Positions 24,407 through 33,361 are shown, counted from the first letter of the stretch. The stretch: 64,000 nt of DNA from Ga0077548 sp035440445 (GCA_035440445.1 DAORMJ010000007.1:62001-126000), one strand, 5' to 3'. Notes: generated by a model from the sequence alone, not told the origin. A program made the numbers and translations.

Positions 24407-25573
24407 TCAGGGTAAGGTCGATCCCGCCGCCACGCGGCGGATCAGATCCTTTGCGATCAGAAGCTGCTGGATTTGCGTGGTCCCTTCGTAAATCCGCAGC
24501 ACGCGCACGTCACGATAGATTTGCTCGACCATATAGTCGCGAACATAGCCATTTCCGCCATGGACCTGGACACAGCGGTCGGCGACGCGGCACACCATCT
24601 CGGTCGCGTACATCTTGCACATCGAGGCTTCTGCCTGAATTCTTGCGCCTTCGTTCAATTTCGAGGCGGCCGCGCGCACCATGGTCTTTGCTGCATAAGC
24701 TTCGGTGAGTGAATCCGCGAGCATCGCCTGCACGAGCTGGTGCTGCGCAATCGGCTTTCCAAATTGTACGCGTCCCATTGCGTATTGCGTCGCATCCTCG
24801 ATCAGACGATACGCCAGCCCCACGCAACACGCCGCGATAAAGAGCCGCCCGAGATCGATTGACTGCATCGCAATCTTGAAGCCGCCGCCCGGCTCCCCGA
24901 GCAGCGCATCGTCGCCGATCTCGCATTGATCGAATGTCAGTTCGGCAATCGGCGAGCCCTGCTGCCCCATTTTCTTTTCAGGTTTGCCGACGGTCAGCCC
25001 CTTCGTGCCCGACTCGACCAGAAAGGCGCTGATGCCGCCGTCTTCCGGTGCGCGCGCAATCACGGTGAAGAGCCCGGCGATCGTCGCGTTCGAAATGAAG
25101 CGCTTGGCACCATTGATCACCCAGCCGCTTTTTGTTCGTCGGGCAGTGGTCTTGATGCTTGCGGCGTCAGAACCGGAATCGGGTTCGGTAAGCGCGAAGG
25201 CGCCGATCAATTCGCCCGACGCAAGGCGCGCGGGATAGCGCTGCTTTTGCGCCTCGGTGCCTGCAAGCACGAGGCCGAGGCTTGCCACACCGTTATGGAT
25301 ACTAATCAGATTGCGGATCGCAGGCGCAACGCGGCCCAACTCCAGCCCGACTTCGGCGTACTGCGCCGGGTTCAGGCCAAGACCGCCGTACTCGGCTGGA
25401 AAGGTCAAACCAAAAAGACCGAGCGCACGCATCTCCGCAACCAGGCCCGGCGGGGGGTCGTCGCCTTCCGCGATTTCCCGTTCGCTGGGAATCAGACGTT
25501 CGCGCGTGAAGCGGGCAATGCTTTCCAGAATAAGCGCGAAGTCGCTCTCATCTGCCTGGCCGCTTTTTGTCAT
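24407..25573 (-). CDS. Acyl-CoA dehydrogenase
   Basis: 388 residues, normal length for a homotetrameric enzyme. FAD and substrate motifs are present: ALTEPDSGSDAASIKT, GWVINGAKRFISNA and QVHGGNGYVRDYMVEQIYRD. The catalytic Glu is in RIYEGTTQIQQLLIA near the C-terminus. It introduces an alpha,beta double bond in an acyl-CoA. It overlaps the acyl-CoA ligase gene by an ATGA junction, so the ligase product is its probable substrate. Confidence 0.93.
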   Translation of the reverse strand: MTKSGQADESDFALILESIARFTRERLIPSEREIAEGDDPPPGLVAEMRALGLFGLTFPAEYGGLGLNPAQYAEVGLELGRVAPAIRNLISIHNGVASLGLVLAGTEAQKQRYPARLASGELIGAFALTEPDSGSDAASIKTTARRTKSGWVINGAKRFISNATIAGLFTVIARAPEDGGISAFLVESGTKGLTVGKPEKKMGQQGSPIAELTFDQCEIGDDALLGEPGGGFKIAMQSIDLGRLFIAACCVGLAYRLIEDATQYAMGRVQFGKPIAQHQLVQAMLADSLTEAYAAKTMVRAAASKLNEGARIQAEASMCKMYATEMVCRVADRCVQVHGGNGYVRDYMVEQIYRDVRVLRIYEGTTQIQQLLIAKDLIRRVAAGSTLP

Positions 25574-27153
25574 CCTTGTCTCGCAGAATCTTCTTTCAAC
25601 TTCGCTTTCAAAATCTTCCCGGTCGGGCCGATCGGCAGTTCGGCGAAATGAATGTGCGACGGCACTTTGTATGCTGCGAGATTCTCGCGCAGGAATGTCC
25701 GCAGCGCCGCCTCATCGACGGTTTTCCCCGCCAGCGGCTGGATATACGCCACAACCTCTTCATTCCCGCCGACCGCGCGGCCAAAGACGGCATTCATCGC
25801 GACCCCAGGAAACTGCGAGATCACCGTCTCCACTTCCAGCGGATAGACATTGAACCCGCTGCGGATGATGACCTCTTTCTGGCGGCCGACGATGTAAAGG
25901 TTTGCATCTTCGTCCATCCGCGCGATATCGCCGGTTGCAATGAAGTTGCCCGGACGAACCACGTCGGCATTGGCGGCGTCGTTTTTGTAGTAGCCGATCA
26001 TCCGCGTCGGCCCGCGCGCCCACACTTCGCCCGGCTCGCCGATGTCCGCGTCGCTACCATCGGGCCGCACGAGCCGTATCTCAAGCCCGGGCTGCACCTG
26101 CCCCACCGAGTCCTCGGCAATGGGCCCGCGCGAACGTGTCACCGGCACGATTTCCGTCATGCCGTAAGAATTGCTGACGCCGACCCCGAGCGCCTGCTCC
26201 ACCTCCGCCTTCAGCGAAAGATCGAGTGGCGCGCCTGCGACGGCAGCAACGCGAAGACGCGACGGGCGGAGCGAGATGTTGTTCGTCTTGGCGTATTCCA
26301 GAAGCCGCGAATAGACCATCGGCACGCCGAGGAGATAGGTGATGCGGTTGCTGGTAATAGCATCCGCAAGAAGGTCGGCCTTGAACTGCGGCATCATCTC
26401 GAACGATGCGCCCGCCCAGAGCGACGTCATCAACATGGTACCGAGGCCGATGATGTGGCTGATCGGCGAGATGTTGTAGAGGACGTCGTCTTGCGTGATG
26501 TTGCGCAACATCACCATGTTGCCGCCCTGATACATCAGCGACTGGTGCGAAACCATCACGCCCTTGGGCGCGCCGGTAGTGCCGGACGTGAAAATCAACG
26601 CGCCGGTCTGCCGTTCCTTCTCGGGATAAACGGGCTCAGGAACAGCATTCGCGTCCGTCTCCGTTATCGCAAACTTGCCAGTTACGCGATCCTCGATCGT
26701 CTCTGCATCCATGCGCTCGGCATGTGCCGTAGCAGCTACGGAGTCGCCGGTCGTCAGCAGCACGAGCCGGCAACCGGAAAACTCACGAAACAGATCGATC
26801 TCGCGCGCCGACATGCGCGCATTGATCGCTGCGGGCCAGGCATCGATTTCACTGCAGGCGTGGATGAGCACGGCCGCTGCGACGCTGTTCTCGTTGACGA
26901 TCAGAACGCGATCGCCGCCCCGCACGCCGCGGTCCTTCAGGAGTGCCGCGGCGCGCTGCACTGCCTGCCAGAACTCGCGATAGCTTACGTTCCGCCCGCC
27001 GCTGATCAGCGCGGTACGATCCGGCGTCCGCTCCGCCCATCCACGCGCCAGATGGCTGAAACGCGCAGGCATGGCATTGAGCAGTTCCGTTGCGTCACCG
27101 CCACGATAAATGCGGTGGCCCTGCTCCGCGGTCGTCATCGTTGAATGTTGCAT
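25570..27153 (-). CDS. Acyl-CoA synthetase (AMP-binding enzyme family)
   Basis: 527 residues. Adenylation motifs: phosphate loop TSGTTGAPKGVMVSHQ, NSYGMTEI, TGDIARMDEDANLYIVGRQK and the C-terminal catalytic Lys in GPTGKILKAKLKE. It activates a carboxylic acid to its CoA thioester with ATP. The acid is not predictable, though the sequence resembles the medium/long-chain and aryl-CoA ligase branch. It sits between the ABC permease gene and the acyl-CoA dehydrogenase gene, suggesting import, then activation, then oxidation of one substrate. Confidence 0.92.
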   Translation of the reverse strand: MQHSTMTTAEQGHRIYRGGDATELLNAMPARFSHLARGWAERTPDRTALISGGRNVSYREFWQAVQRAAALLKDRGVRGGDRVLIVNENSVAAAVLIHACSEIDAWPAAINARMSAREIDLFREFSGCRLVLLTTGDSVAATAHAERMDAETIEDRVTGKFAITETDANAVPEPVYPEKERQTGALIFTSGTTGAPKGVMVSHQSLMYQGGNMVMLRNITQDDVLYNISPISHIIGLGTMLMTSLWAGASFEMMPQFKADLLADAITSNRITYLLGVPMVYSRLLEYAKTNNISLRPSRLRVAAVAGAPLDLSLKAEVEQALGVGVSNSYGMTEIVPVTRSRGPIAEDSVGQVQPGLEIRLVRPDGSDADIGEPGEVWARGPTRMIGYYKNDAANADVVRPGNFIATGDIARMDEDANLYIVGRQKEVIIRSGFNVYPLEVETVISQFPGVAMNAVFGRAVGGNEEVVAYIQPLAGKTVDEAALRTFLRENLAAYKVPSHIHFAELPIGPTGKILKAKLKEDSARQG

Positions 27154-27183
27154 TTGAATTATTCCGCCGGAACCGTTCTCGCC

Positions 27184-27966
27184 TCAGCCCGCTTCGGCAT
27201 TGCGTGAGCGCAAGCCTTCCCAGAACACGACCTTTCTATGCAGATAGCCGAGCAGCTTGTTGCCAGCGACTCCCATCGCGGAGAGCACGATTACGCTTGC
27301 GAACATGCTCGCGACATCGAGGTTCACGGACGAGGCCTGAATCACGTTGCCGAGCCCGGCCTTGGAGGCGATGAACTCGCCAACCACCGCGCCGATCAGC
27401 GCCATGACGACGCCAATTTGAAGACCGGCGAAGATCGCGCCGGCCGCCGAAGGCAGCTTCACGTTGAACAGGATGGAAAGCCGGGACGCCGAGAAAGCGC
27501 GATAAAGATTTACGAGATCGGGATTTACCGACTGCACGCCAACCAGCGTGTTGATGAAAACGGGAAAGAAACAAATCAACGCGACCATCACGATCTTCGA
27601 AGAAATTCCGAAGCCGAACCACACGATGATGAGCGGCGCGAGCGCGACCTTCGGCATCGACTGGAACGCGACGATATAGGGCGTCAGCGAACGCTCGAGC
27701 AGCCGCGACTCGCCAAGGATCGCGCCAGCCACGATCGCGACCGAACAGCCGAGAAAGTAACCGGCGATCACCGCTTGCGATGTCGCCCAGATATGCGGCC
27801 ACAGGATGCCGCCAACGAGACCGGCCCAGAGCGCCTGCGCCACGGCAAGCGGCCGCGGGAGAATATAGGGCGGCACCTCGAAATAGGTGACCGCGAGGTC
27901 CCAAAGCAAAATGCCGACGACGAACAGGCCGATCGAAAGCCCGACTTCAGCAAACCGGTTTCTCAT
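27184..27966 (-). CDS. NitT/TauT-type ABC transporter permease
   Basis: 260 residues from MRNRFAEVGL; codons upstream belong to the ATPase gene. It has about six hydrophobic segments, and the EAA-type loop reads LYRAFSASRLSILFNVKLPS. It lies 7 bases after the ATPase gene. No binding protein gene is on this strand; the likely partner is the one at 32256-33338 on the other arm of the TetR locus. Confidence 0.91.
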   Translation of the reverse strand: MRNRFAEVGLSIGLFVVGILLWDLAVTYFEVPPYILPRPLAVAQALWAGLVGGILWPHIWATSQAVIAGYFLGCSVAIVAGAILGESRLLERSLTPYIVAFQSMPKVALAPLIIVWFGFGISSKIVMVALICFFPVFINTLVGVQSVNPDLVNLYRAFSASRLSILFNVKLPSAAGAIFAGLQIGVVMALIGAVVGEFIASKAGLGNVIQASSVNLDVASMFASVIVLSAMGVAGNKLLGYLHRKVVFWEGLRSRNAEAG

Positions 27967-27973
27967 AGCGCCC

Positions 27974-28807
27974 TCACGAAGCCTGCGTGCCGAACAGATT
28001 GCGGAAATGCGTGCAGTAATTGCCGAAAGCGGCACTGCCCATGGTGCTCGCCTCACGCGGACGCGGCAGCTCGATCCGGTGCTCGTCGATCACCCGGCCC
28101 GGCCGTGCCGACATCGTGATGACCCGGTCCGACAGAAACACCGCTTCGGGAATGGAGTGCGTGATGAAGATCACGGACTTCTTGGTCGACATCCAGATCC
28201 GCTGAAGCTCGAGCATCATGAATTCGCGCGACATCGCGTCGAGCGCGGCAAAGGGCTCGTCCATCAGCAGAAGCATCGGGTCGTGAATAAGACCGCGCGC
28301 GATGCCGACGCGCTGCTGCATGCCGCCGGAAAGTTCGTGCGGATAGTGATTGAGAAAATCGCCGAGCCCCACGAGCTTCAAGAGGTCCACGGCGCGTTCG
28401 CGATACTCGTTCACCGGGCGGCGCAGCGCGCGGATCGGAACCAGCACGTTTTCGAGAACCGACTTCCACGGCAACAGCGTCGGCTGCTGGAAGACCACGC
28501 CCGTGTCCGCGCGCGGGCCTTTCACTTCCTGACCATTCAGCACGACTTTGCCCGACGTCGGCGAGAGCAGCCCGGAGACTACTTTCAGGAGCGTGGACTT
28601 GCCGCAGCCGGACGGTCCCAGGATCGAAACGAATTCCCCGCGCTTGATGGTCAAAGAAAAGTCCTTGACCGCAACGACAGGTCCGCGGGTCGATCCGTAA
28701 ATCAAATCCAGATTGCTGATCGAAAGAATCGAATCTTGCGCGTTCGATGTTTCAACCGGCTCTTTCACATCGAGACTCATCATGTGCATCGCCTGCTGCG
28801 AACGCAT
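27974..28807 (-). CDS. NitT/TauT-type ABC transporter ATP-binding protein
   Basis: 277 residues. Walker A GPSGCGKST near residue 64, Q-loop FQQPTLLPWKSVLEN, signature LSGGMQQRVGIARG, Walker B LLLMDEPFAALD and switch His in VIFITHSIPEAVFL. Several ATGs cluster at the start (28807, 28789, 28783); GGGAGGGAAG ends 14 bases before the first. It is the first gene of the minus-strand arm, reading away from the TetR gene, and the shared operator candidate lies about 80 bases upstream. Confidence 0.92.
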   Translation of the reverse strand: MRSQQAMHMMSLDVKEPVETSNAQDSILSISNLDLIYGSTRGPVVAVKDFSLTIKRGEFVSILGPSGCGKSTLLKVVSGLLSPTSGKVVLNGQEVKGPRADTGVVFQQPTLLPWKSVLENVLVPIRALRRPVNEYRERAVDLLKLVGLGDFLNHYPHELSGGMQQRVGIARGLIHDPMLLLMDEPFAALDAMSREFMMLELQRIWMSTKKSVIFITHSIPEAVFLSDRVITMSARPGRVIDEHRIELPRPREASTMGSAAFGNYCTHFRNLFGTQAS

Positions 28808-28884
28808 TCGTGCGCAACCGGCTTCCCTCCCGATCTAGCTATGTGGCGGCTCTTCACGGCCCTTGCAAAATCACTATCGCAAAA

Positions 28885-28907
28885 TTCGTACACTTGTGCA
28901 AATTATG
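28885..28907. promoter_or_regulatory. Candidate TetR operator, copy 1
   Basis: A 23-base element that matches 29729-29751 at 19 of 23 positions. The core GTACACTTGTGC is an imperfect inverted repeat around ACTT. It stands in the 199-base gap between the divergent ABC ATPase and TetR genes, where it could control both. Confidence 0.65.
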
Positions 28908-29006
28908 TTCTGCAATTTTCTGCACGGCGCAGTCGCGGCTGCCAGATTCAACTTGGAAAGCACGGTGATTTTCGGATATGCGGTCGCGAATATTCGGAGC
29001 CTAACG

Positions 29007-29639
29007 ATGACCACAGACACATCGGAACTGGAGCGGCCGGCGGCGAAACGGCCGAGCCGCGTGAAGCGGCGGCGAGACCTTCTGGGTGTCGTTTATGAAG
29101 CCGTATCGGATAACGGCATCGATGGCGTCGGCATGCGTGAAATCGCCGAACGCGCGGGCGTCAGCACCGGCACGCTGAACTATCATTTCAAAAACAAGAA
29201 GCAGCTCATCATGGCGGCCATGAAGGCCGCCTACGAACTGCCCGAAGACTTCACGGCACATCGGACGTCCGCGCTCTCGCAACTGAAAGTATTCGTATTT
29301 AGTGCGGTTTTTCGAGGCTCAAAGGACCGTTTTTGGCGCTTCTGGATCAACTGCGCTTCGCAGGCGACCCGGGATATGGAGCTGCGCGACCATCAAAACG
29401 AGCGGCTCGAGCGCCAGCAAAAATTCTGGGGATCACTCCTGAAAGCGGCGAGCGACGCCGGCGAGATCGGGAAAATCGACGCCGAGAAAGCTGCCGAAGA
29501 ACTCATTATTCTCTGTCACGGCCTCGTCGTCCGGCAAGTGCTGCGCCCCGACAAAGAAACCCGTGAGCGCGCCCGCGAGCTCATCGAAGAATACTTCGAA
29601 GAACTTGAGGGCGTTACGAAAAAGAAGAACGGCAAGTAG
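29007..29639 (+). CDS. TetR-family transcriptional regulator
   Basis: 210 residues from MTTDTSELERP; GGAG lies 7 bases before this ATG, and earlier in-frame ATGs fall in the promoter. The helix-turn-helix spans about 27-70: LGVVYEAVSDNGIDGVGMRE, then IAERAGVSTGTLNYHFKNKK. The C-terminal half is a helical ligand domain resembling BetI-type TetR_C. It probably represses its own gene and both arms of the cluster, with an acyl-CoA or free acid as inducer; the inducer is a guess. Candidate operators lie on both sides of the gene. Confidence 0.92.
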   Translation: MTTDTSELERPAAKRPSRVKRRRDLLGVVYEAVSDNGIDGVGMREIAERAGVSTGTLNYHFKNKKQLIMAAMKAAYELPEDFTAHRTSALSQLKVFVFSAVFRGSKDRFWRFWINCASQATRDMELRDHQNERLERQQKFWGSLLKAASDAGEIGKIDAEKAAEELIILCHGLVVRQVLRPDKETRERARELIEEYFEELEGVTKKKNGK

Positions 29640-29644
29640 CCGCT

Positions 29645-29665
29645 GCGCCGCGCCATTTGCGGCGC
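29645..29665 (+). terminator. Possible terminator after tetR
   Basis: Perfect 7-bp GC-rich stem 29645-29651 / 29659-29665, 5 bases after the tetR stop, followed by TCCCTTTAATT. The T tract is weak, so termination may be partial. Confidence 0.4.
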
Positions 29666-29728
29666 TCCCTTTAATTCCCTGAAAAACCAAGTCGTCGGCT
29701 TCCTGTGCCGACTTCCGTCGATTGACAT

Positions 29729-29751
29729 TTCGCACACTCGTGCAAATACTG
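29729..29751. promoter_or_regulatory. Candidate TetR operator, copy 2
   Basis: Second copy of the element at 28885-28907. The core GCACACTCGTGC is a perfect 4-bp inverted repeat around ACTC. A TTGACA hexamer at 29723-29728 directly in front could be a -35 box, so a bound repressor would cover the promoter of the crotonase operon. Confidence 0.65.
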
Positions 29752-29814
29752 TCTTCGTAAATGCACAGCCGGATCGCTTCAAAATCCAAACCGGCTGCTT
29801 ACGGGGAAGTGTCC

Positions 29815-30573
29815 ATGTCCGTCGTTCTCTACGAGAAACCTGCGCCTCACGTTGCGCTGGTACGTTTCAACAGGCCGGAAGCACGCAACGCACTCAACAC
29901 CGAAGTGCGCCACCTGCTCGACCAATACTTCCGCGAGATCGCGGCAGATCCGGAGATTCGCGTTGTCGTGCTGACCGGCAATGAGGCTGCCTTTGCGGCG
30001 GGTGCCGACATTCAGGAACAGGCGGGACGCGACGTTGTCGGCGCGATCACGGCCTACACCACCCGCGCCATTGCGGATTGCCCGAAGCCGGTCATTGCGG
30101 CCGTCAACGGCTTTGCGCTCGGCGGCGGTTGCGAATTTGCCATGCAGTGCGACTTCATCATTGCGAACGAAAAAGCCAAATTCGGCCAGCCCGAATTGCG
30201 GCTGGGGCTGATCCCGGGCGCCGGCGGCACGCAGCGCCTGCCCCGCATCGTCGGGAAGCATCACGCGCTCTATCTGCTCCTCACCGCCAACTTCCTGTCG
30301 GCTGCCGATGCGCATCGGCTTGGACTGGTTTCCGAAATCGTGGAAGGCAATTGCGAAGCGCGCGCGGTCGAACTCGCTTCCCAGATCGCCAAGCTCGCGC
30401 CGATCGCGGCACAGCAAATCAAGGAAGTCGTCAACGCGGGCCTCGATGCCCCGCTCGACGCAGCGCTCCGCATGGAACGCAAGTCCTATCAACTCATGTT
30501 CGGTACCGGCGACATGCGCGAAGGCGTGAAGGCCTTCATGGAAAAGCGCGCCGCGAATTTTTCCGGCAAGTAA
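29815..30573 (+). CDS. Enoyl-CoA hydratase/isomerase (crotonase family)
   Basis: 252 residues from MSVVLYEKPAP; GGGGAAG lies 5 bases before this ATG, and an in-frame ATG at 29761 has no ribosome site. Crotonase marks: oxyanion-hole segments FAAGADIQEQ and NGFALGGGCEFA, and the two catalytic Glu residues in GGCEFA and QPELRLGLIPGAGGTQRL. The presence of both fits true enoyl-CoA hydratase activity. It leads the plus-strand arm, 12 bases before the thiolase-like gene. Confidence 0.93.
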   Translation: MSVVLYEKPAPHVALVRFNRPEARNALNTEVRHLLDQYFREIAADPEIRVVVLTGNEAAFAAGADIQEQAGRDVVGAITAYTTRAIADCPKPVIAAVNGFALGGGCEFAMQCDFIIANEKAKFGQPELRLGLIPGAGGTQRLPRIVGKHHALYLLLTANFLSAADAHRLGLVSEIVEGNCEARAVELASQIAKLAPIAAQQIKEVVNAGLDAPLDAALRMERKSYQLMFGTGDMREGVKAFMEKRAANFSGK

Positions 30574-30584
30574 GGAAACACCCT

Positions 30585-31757
30585 ATGGCACAAAGAGACA
30601 TTGCGATCATCGGCTACTCGGAAACGCCGATCGTGCTGCGTTCGGGACGCAGCCAGTACGACCTCGCCGGCGAAGCGATGGCCGGCGCGCTGAAGCACGC
30701 AGGCATCGACAAGTCGGAAATCGACGGCATGGCGGTTTCGTCCTGCTTCTCGGATGCGGGGAACCCGTTTTACGGCCCCATCCTCTCGGCCTATCTCGGT
30801 CTCGAACTGAACTGGTGTCAGGTCACCGACCTCGGTGGCGCTTCGGCTTCCGGCAACGTCGCTCGCGCTGTGGCAGCGATCCGCGCCGGTCTTTGCGAAA
30901 CCGTTCTCGTCGTCGCTGCGGATTCGCAGTCGAGCGAAAACAAGCAGAGCATCGGCGCCTTCCGCGGCGAGTTCCAGTATCCGATGGGGATCATGGGCCC
31001 TCCGGGCTATTTCGCGCTGATCAGCCAGCGCTACGACCATCAATACGGGCTCGATGCCAAGGCGCTCGGCAAGCTTGCTGTCACGCAGCGCAACCACGCG
31101 CTGATGAATCCGCTCGCCTGCGAAAAGCTGAAAAAGCCGATCACGGTCGATGATTATCTCAAGTCGCCGATGATTTCCGACCCCATCCGCATGCTCGACT
31201 GCGTGATGGTCTGCGACGGGGCGAGCGCCTTCATCGTGACCACGACCGAACGCGCCAAGAAGCTCGGCGCCAAGAAGATGGTCCATCCGATCGGCTACGG
31301 CGAGCGCGTCAACTATCTGGAGACCGATCCGACACCGGACATCACCGATGGCGGTCACAGCGTGGCGGGTCCGAAGGCGTTGAAGCAGGCCGGCATGGAG
31401 GTCAAAGACATCCAGATGCTGCAGCCCTACGACGACTTCCTGATCGCTCTTGTTTTGCAGATGGAGCACATGGGCTTCTGCAAGAAGGGCCAGGGTTGTG
31501 CCTATGTCAACGAGCACGACTTCTCGCACACCGGCGACCTTCCGCTGAATACGGGCGGCGGTCAGATCTCCGCGGGCCAGGCTGGCCTTGCCGGCGGCGC
31601 ACACAACCTTGCGGAAGCCGTTCGCCAGCTCTTCGGTGAAGCCGGAGAGCGTCAGGTCAAGCGGCGTGAAAATGCGCTTGTCACCGGCATCGGCTGGATT
31701 CCTTACGGCAGGAACTGGGGTTCCAGCACTGCACTCATTCTGGAGGCTGCACAATGA
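30585..31757 (+). CDS. Thiolase-superfamily protein lacking thiolase catalytic residues
   Basis: 390 residues, SCP-x/Ltp-like thiolase fold. At the nucleophile position the sequence reads LGGASASG with Ala86 instead of Cys; the paralogue at 58794-59957 has Cys there. The usual GHP His motif reads NTGGGQISAGQAG with Gln332, and the C-terminal CxG motif reads LVTGIG. PYDDF (281-285) keeps a Tyr. It is therefore unlikely to be a normal thiolase. With its DUF35 partner it may be a retro-aldolase of the Ltp2/ChsH2 kind. It overlaps the DUF35 gene by 4 bases. Confidence 0.85.
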   Translation: MAQRDIAIIGYSETPIVLRSGRSQYDLAGEAMAGALKHAGIDKSEIDGMAVSSCFSDAGNPFYGPILSAYLGLELNWCQVTDLGGASASGNVARAVAAIRAGLCETVLVVAADSQSSENKQSIGAFRGEFQYPMGIMGPPGYFALISQRYDHQYGLDAKALGKLAVTQRNHALMNPLACEKLKKPITVDDYLKSPMISDPIRMLDCVMVCDGASAFIVTTTERAKKLGAKKMVHPIGYGERVNYLETDPTPDITDGGHSVAGPKALKQAGMEVKDIQMLQPYDDFLIALVLQMEHMGFCKKGQGCAYVNEHDFSHTGDLPLNTGGGQISAGQAGLAGGAHNLAEAVRQLFGEAGERQVKRRENALVTGIGWIPYGRNWGSSTALILEAAQ

Positions 31758-32179
31758 GCACGACCATGATCGAAGATCCTCTTGCCGGGCAGCGCCCGAA
31801 ACCGATCCAACTCAACTTCACGAAGCCATTCTGGGAAGGCGCGAAGGAGAAGAAGTTCCTTCTGCAATACGATCCCAAGGCGAAGAAGTATCAGTTCTAT
31901 CCGCGCCCGGTGAGCGTTTACACCGGCGAGCGCGAGATGGAATGGCGTGAGGCCTCCGGCAAAGGCACCGTTTATAGCTATACCCTCTCCTACAAGGCGC
32001 CACCGCCGTTCAAGGATCCCAAGCCCTATATCGTTGCGACGATCGAGCTTGAGGAGAAAGTCCGCGTGCTCACCAACATCATCAATTGCGACACGGCGAA
32101 GCTGAAAATCGGCATGCCGGTGAAGCTCGCATGGGTGAAAGCCGGAGACACTGACTATCCCGTCTTCGAACCCGCCTAA
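31754..32179 (+). CDS. DUF35 OB-fold protein without zinc-ribbon cysteines
   Basis: 141 residues. DUF35 proteins normally start with a zinc ribbon (two CxxC pairs) followed by an OB-fold. Here the ribbon region reads LLQYDPKAKKYQFYPRPVS with no cysteine, while the OB-fold (GKGTVYSYTLSYKAPPP, ATIELEEKVRVLTNI) is intact. DUF35 partners form complexes with thiolase-like proteins; in steroid catabolism the Ltp2-DUF35 complex is a side-chain aldolase. The gene overlaps the thiolase-like gene (ATGA), which supports a complex. Confidence 0.88.
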   Translation: MSTTMIEDPLAGQRPKPIQLNFTKPFWEGAKEKKFLLQYDPKAKKYQFYPRPVSVYTGEREMEWREASGKGTVYSYTLSYKAPPPFKDPKPYIVATIELEEKVRVLTNIINCDTAKLKIGMPVKLAWVKAGDTDYPVFEPA

Positions 32180-32255
32180 CAGACGAGACAGCCAAGATCA
32201 GTCTTTGACAGTAAGCGAACGAAAAACAGTTCGCAGAACAGACAGGGAGAAAACA

Positions 32256-33338
32256 ATGCGTAAGGGATTTACCGTGGCAAGAGCCGTGACCTTCGCGGTC
32301 ACGGGCATGGCCCTGCTTGGCATGCAGCCTGCCTCCGCACTGGAAACGGTGCGGATCGGCTGGCCGGCGGGCTTTGCCTCAAACATGGCCCACCTCACCT
32401 TCGCGAAAGAGCTGGGCATCTTCAAGGAAGAGAACCTCGACTATGAGGTCATCTCCATGCAGGGAACGTTCCCTGTGGTGCAGCAGATTCTTTCAGGCGG
32501 ACTGCACACGGGCTACGTCGGTGTCGAGACGGTCGTGAACGCGGCACAGCCGAATGCGACGGCGACTCCGCTCCGCTTCATCTACAACTATACCCGGCAA
32601 TCGATCTGGGAAATCGTGGTTCCTGCCGACAGCCCGATCAAGGACATCAAGGACCTGAAGGGTAAGACGATCGGAATCGCAGGCCCGACCTTCGGCAACG
32701 TGCCCGTGACCAAAGCTGCACTCGGCGTCGTCGGCGTGAAGCCTGACGAATATACGCTCTTTGCGGTTGGCGCCGGCGCCACGGGCTTCCGCGCACTGAC
32801 CACCAAACAGGTCGATGCGCTCAACCTCTGGGACACGATGCACGCGACGCTCGAAGCCTCCGGCTTCAAGCTCCGCCGCGTTCCATCCCCGAACGAGTTT
32901 GAAAGCAATCCGAGCCACGGTTTCGCCGTCACCGAAGACTTGCTGAAGAAAAATCCGGATTTCATCGCTCGCTTCGGCCGGGCGATCGCCAAGAGCATCG
33001 TGGCCTGCAACGCCAATATCGAAGCCTGCATCCATTCGTTCTGGCGCGCCTATCCGGCCCAGAAGCCGCAGGGTCCGGAAGACGCCGCGATGGCTCGCGA
33101 GAAGAAAATCCTCGGGGCGCGTCTCGAGAAGCTACTCTACATCCCGGCTGGTGCGCCGAAGCTGCTTGGCGACTTCACCGAGGCGGAATGGAAATCGATC
33201 ATCAAGGCGCTTCACCTGGGCGGCGTGATCACCGAGACCAATATTCCGAAAGAGAAACTCTACTCGAACGCGCTCGCGCCTCAGTACAACAAGTTCGACC
33301 ATGCGGCGATCATCGCAAGGGCGAAGGCTGCGAAGTAG
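32256..33338 (+). CDS. TAXI/NMT1-type ABC transporter substrate-binding protein
   Basis: 360 residues from MRKGFTVARA; AGGGAG lies 6 bases before this ATG. The signal peptide ends PASALETV (about 29). The mature part has VRIGWPAGFASNMAHLTFAK at the N-terminus and IKDLKGKTIGIAGPTFGNVP in the first lobe, typical of NitT/TauT binding proteins. Its permease and ATPase are most likely the divergent pair at 27184-28807, since no other transporter genes are in this arm. Transcription ends at the terminator 24 bases downstream. Confidence 0.88.
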   Translation: MRKGFTVARAVTFAVTGMALLGMQPASALETVRIGWPAGFASNMAHLTFAKELGIFKEENLDYEVISMQGTFPVVQQILSGGLHTGYVGVETVVNAAQPNATATPLRFIYNYTRQSIWEIVVPADSPIKDIKDLKGKTIGIAGPTFGNVPVTKAALGVVGVKPDEYTLFAVGAGATGFRALTTKQVDALNLWDTMHATLEASGFKLRRVPSPNEFESNPSHGFAVTEDLLKKNPDFIARFGRAIAKSIVACNANIEACIHSFWRAYPAQKPQGPEDAAMAREKKILGARLEKLLYIPAGAPKLLGDFTEAEWKSIIKALHLGGVITETNIPKEKLYSNALAPQYNKFDHAAIIARAKAAK

Positions 33339-33361
33339 CCGTTTCATATCTCAACTGTGCC

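Noticed and set aside
30585..31757. Plain call as acetyl-CoA acetyltransferase.
   Set aside because: None of the thiolase catalytic residues is conserved, so the name would mislead.
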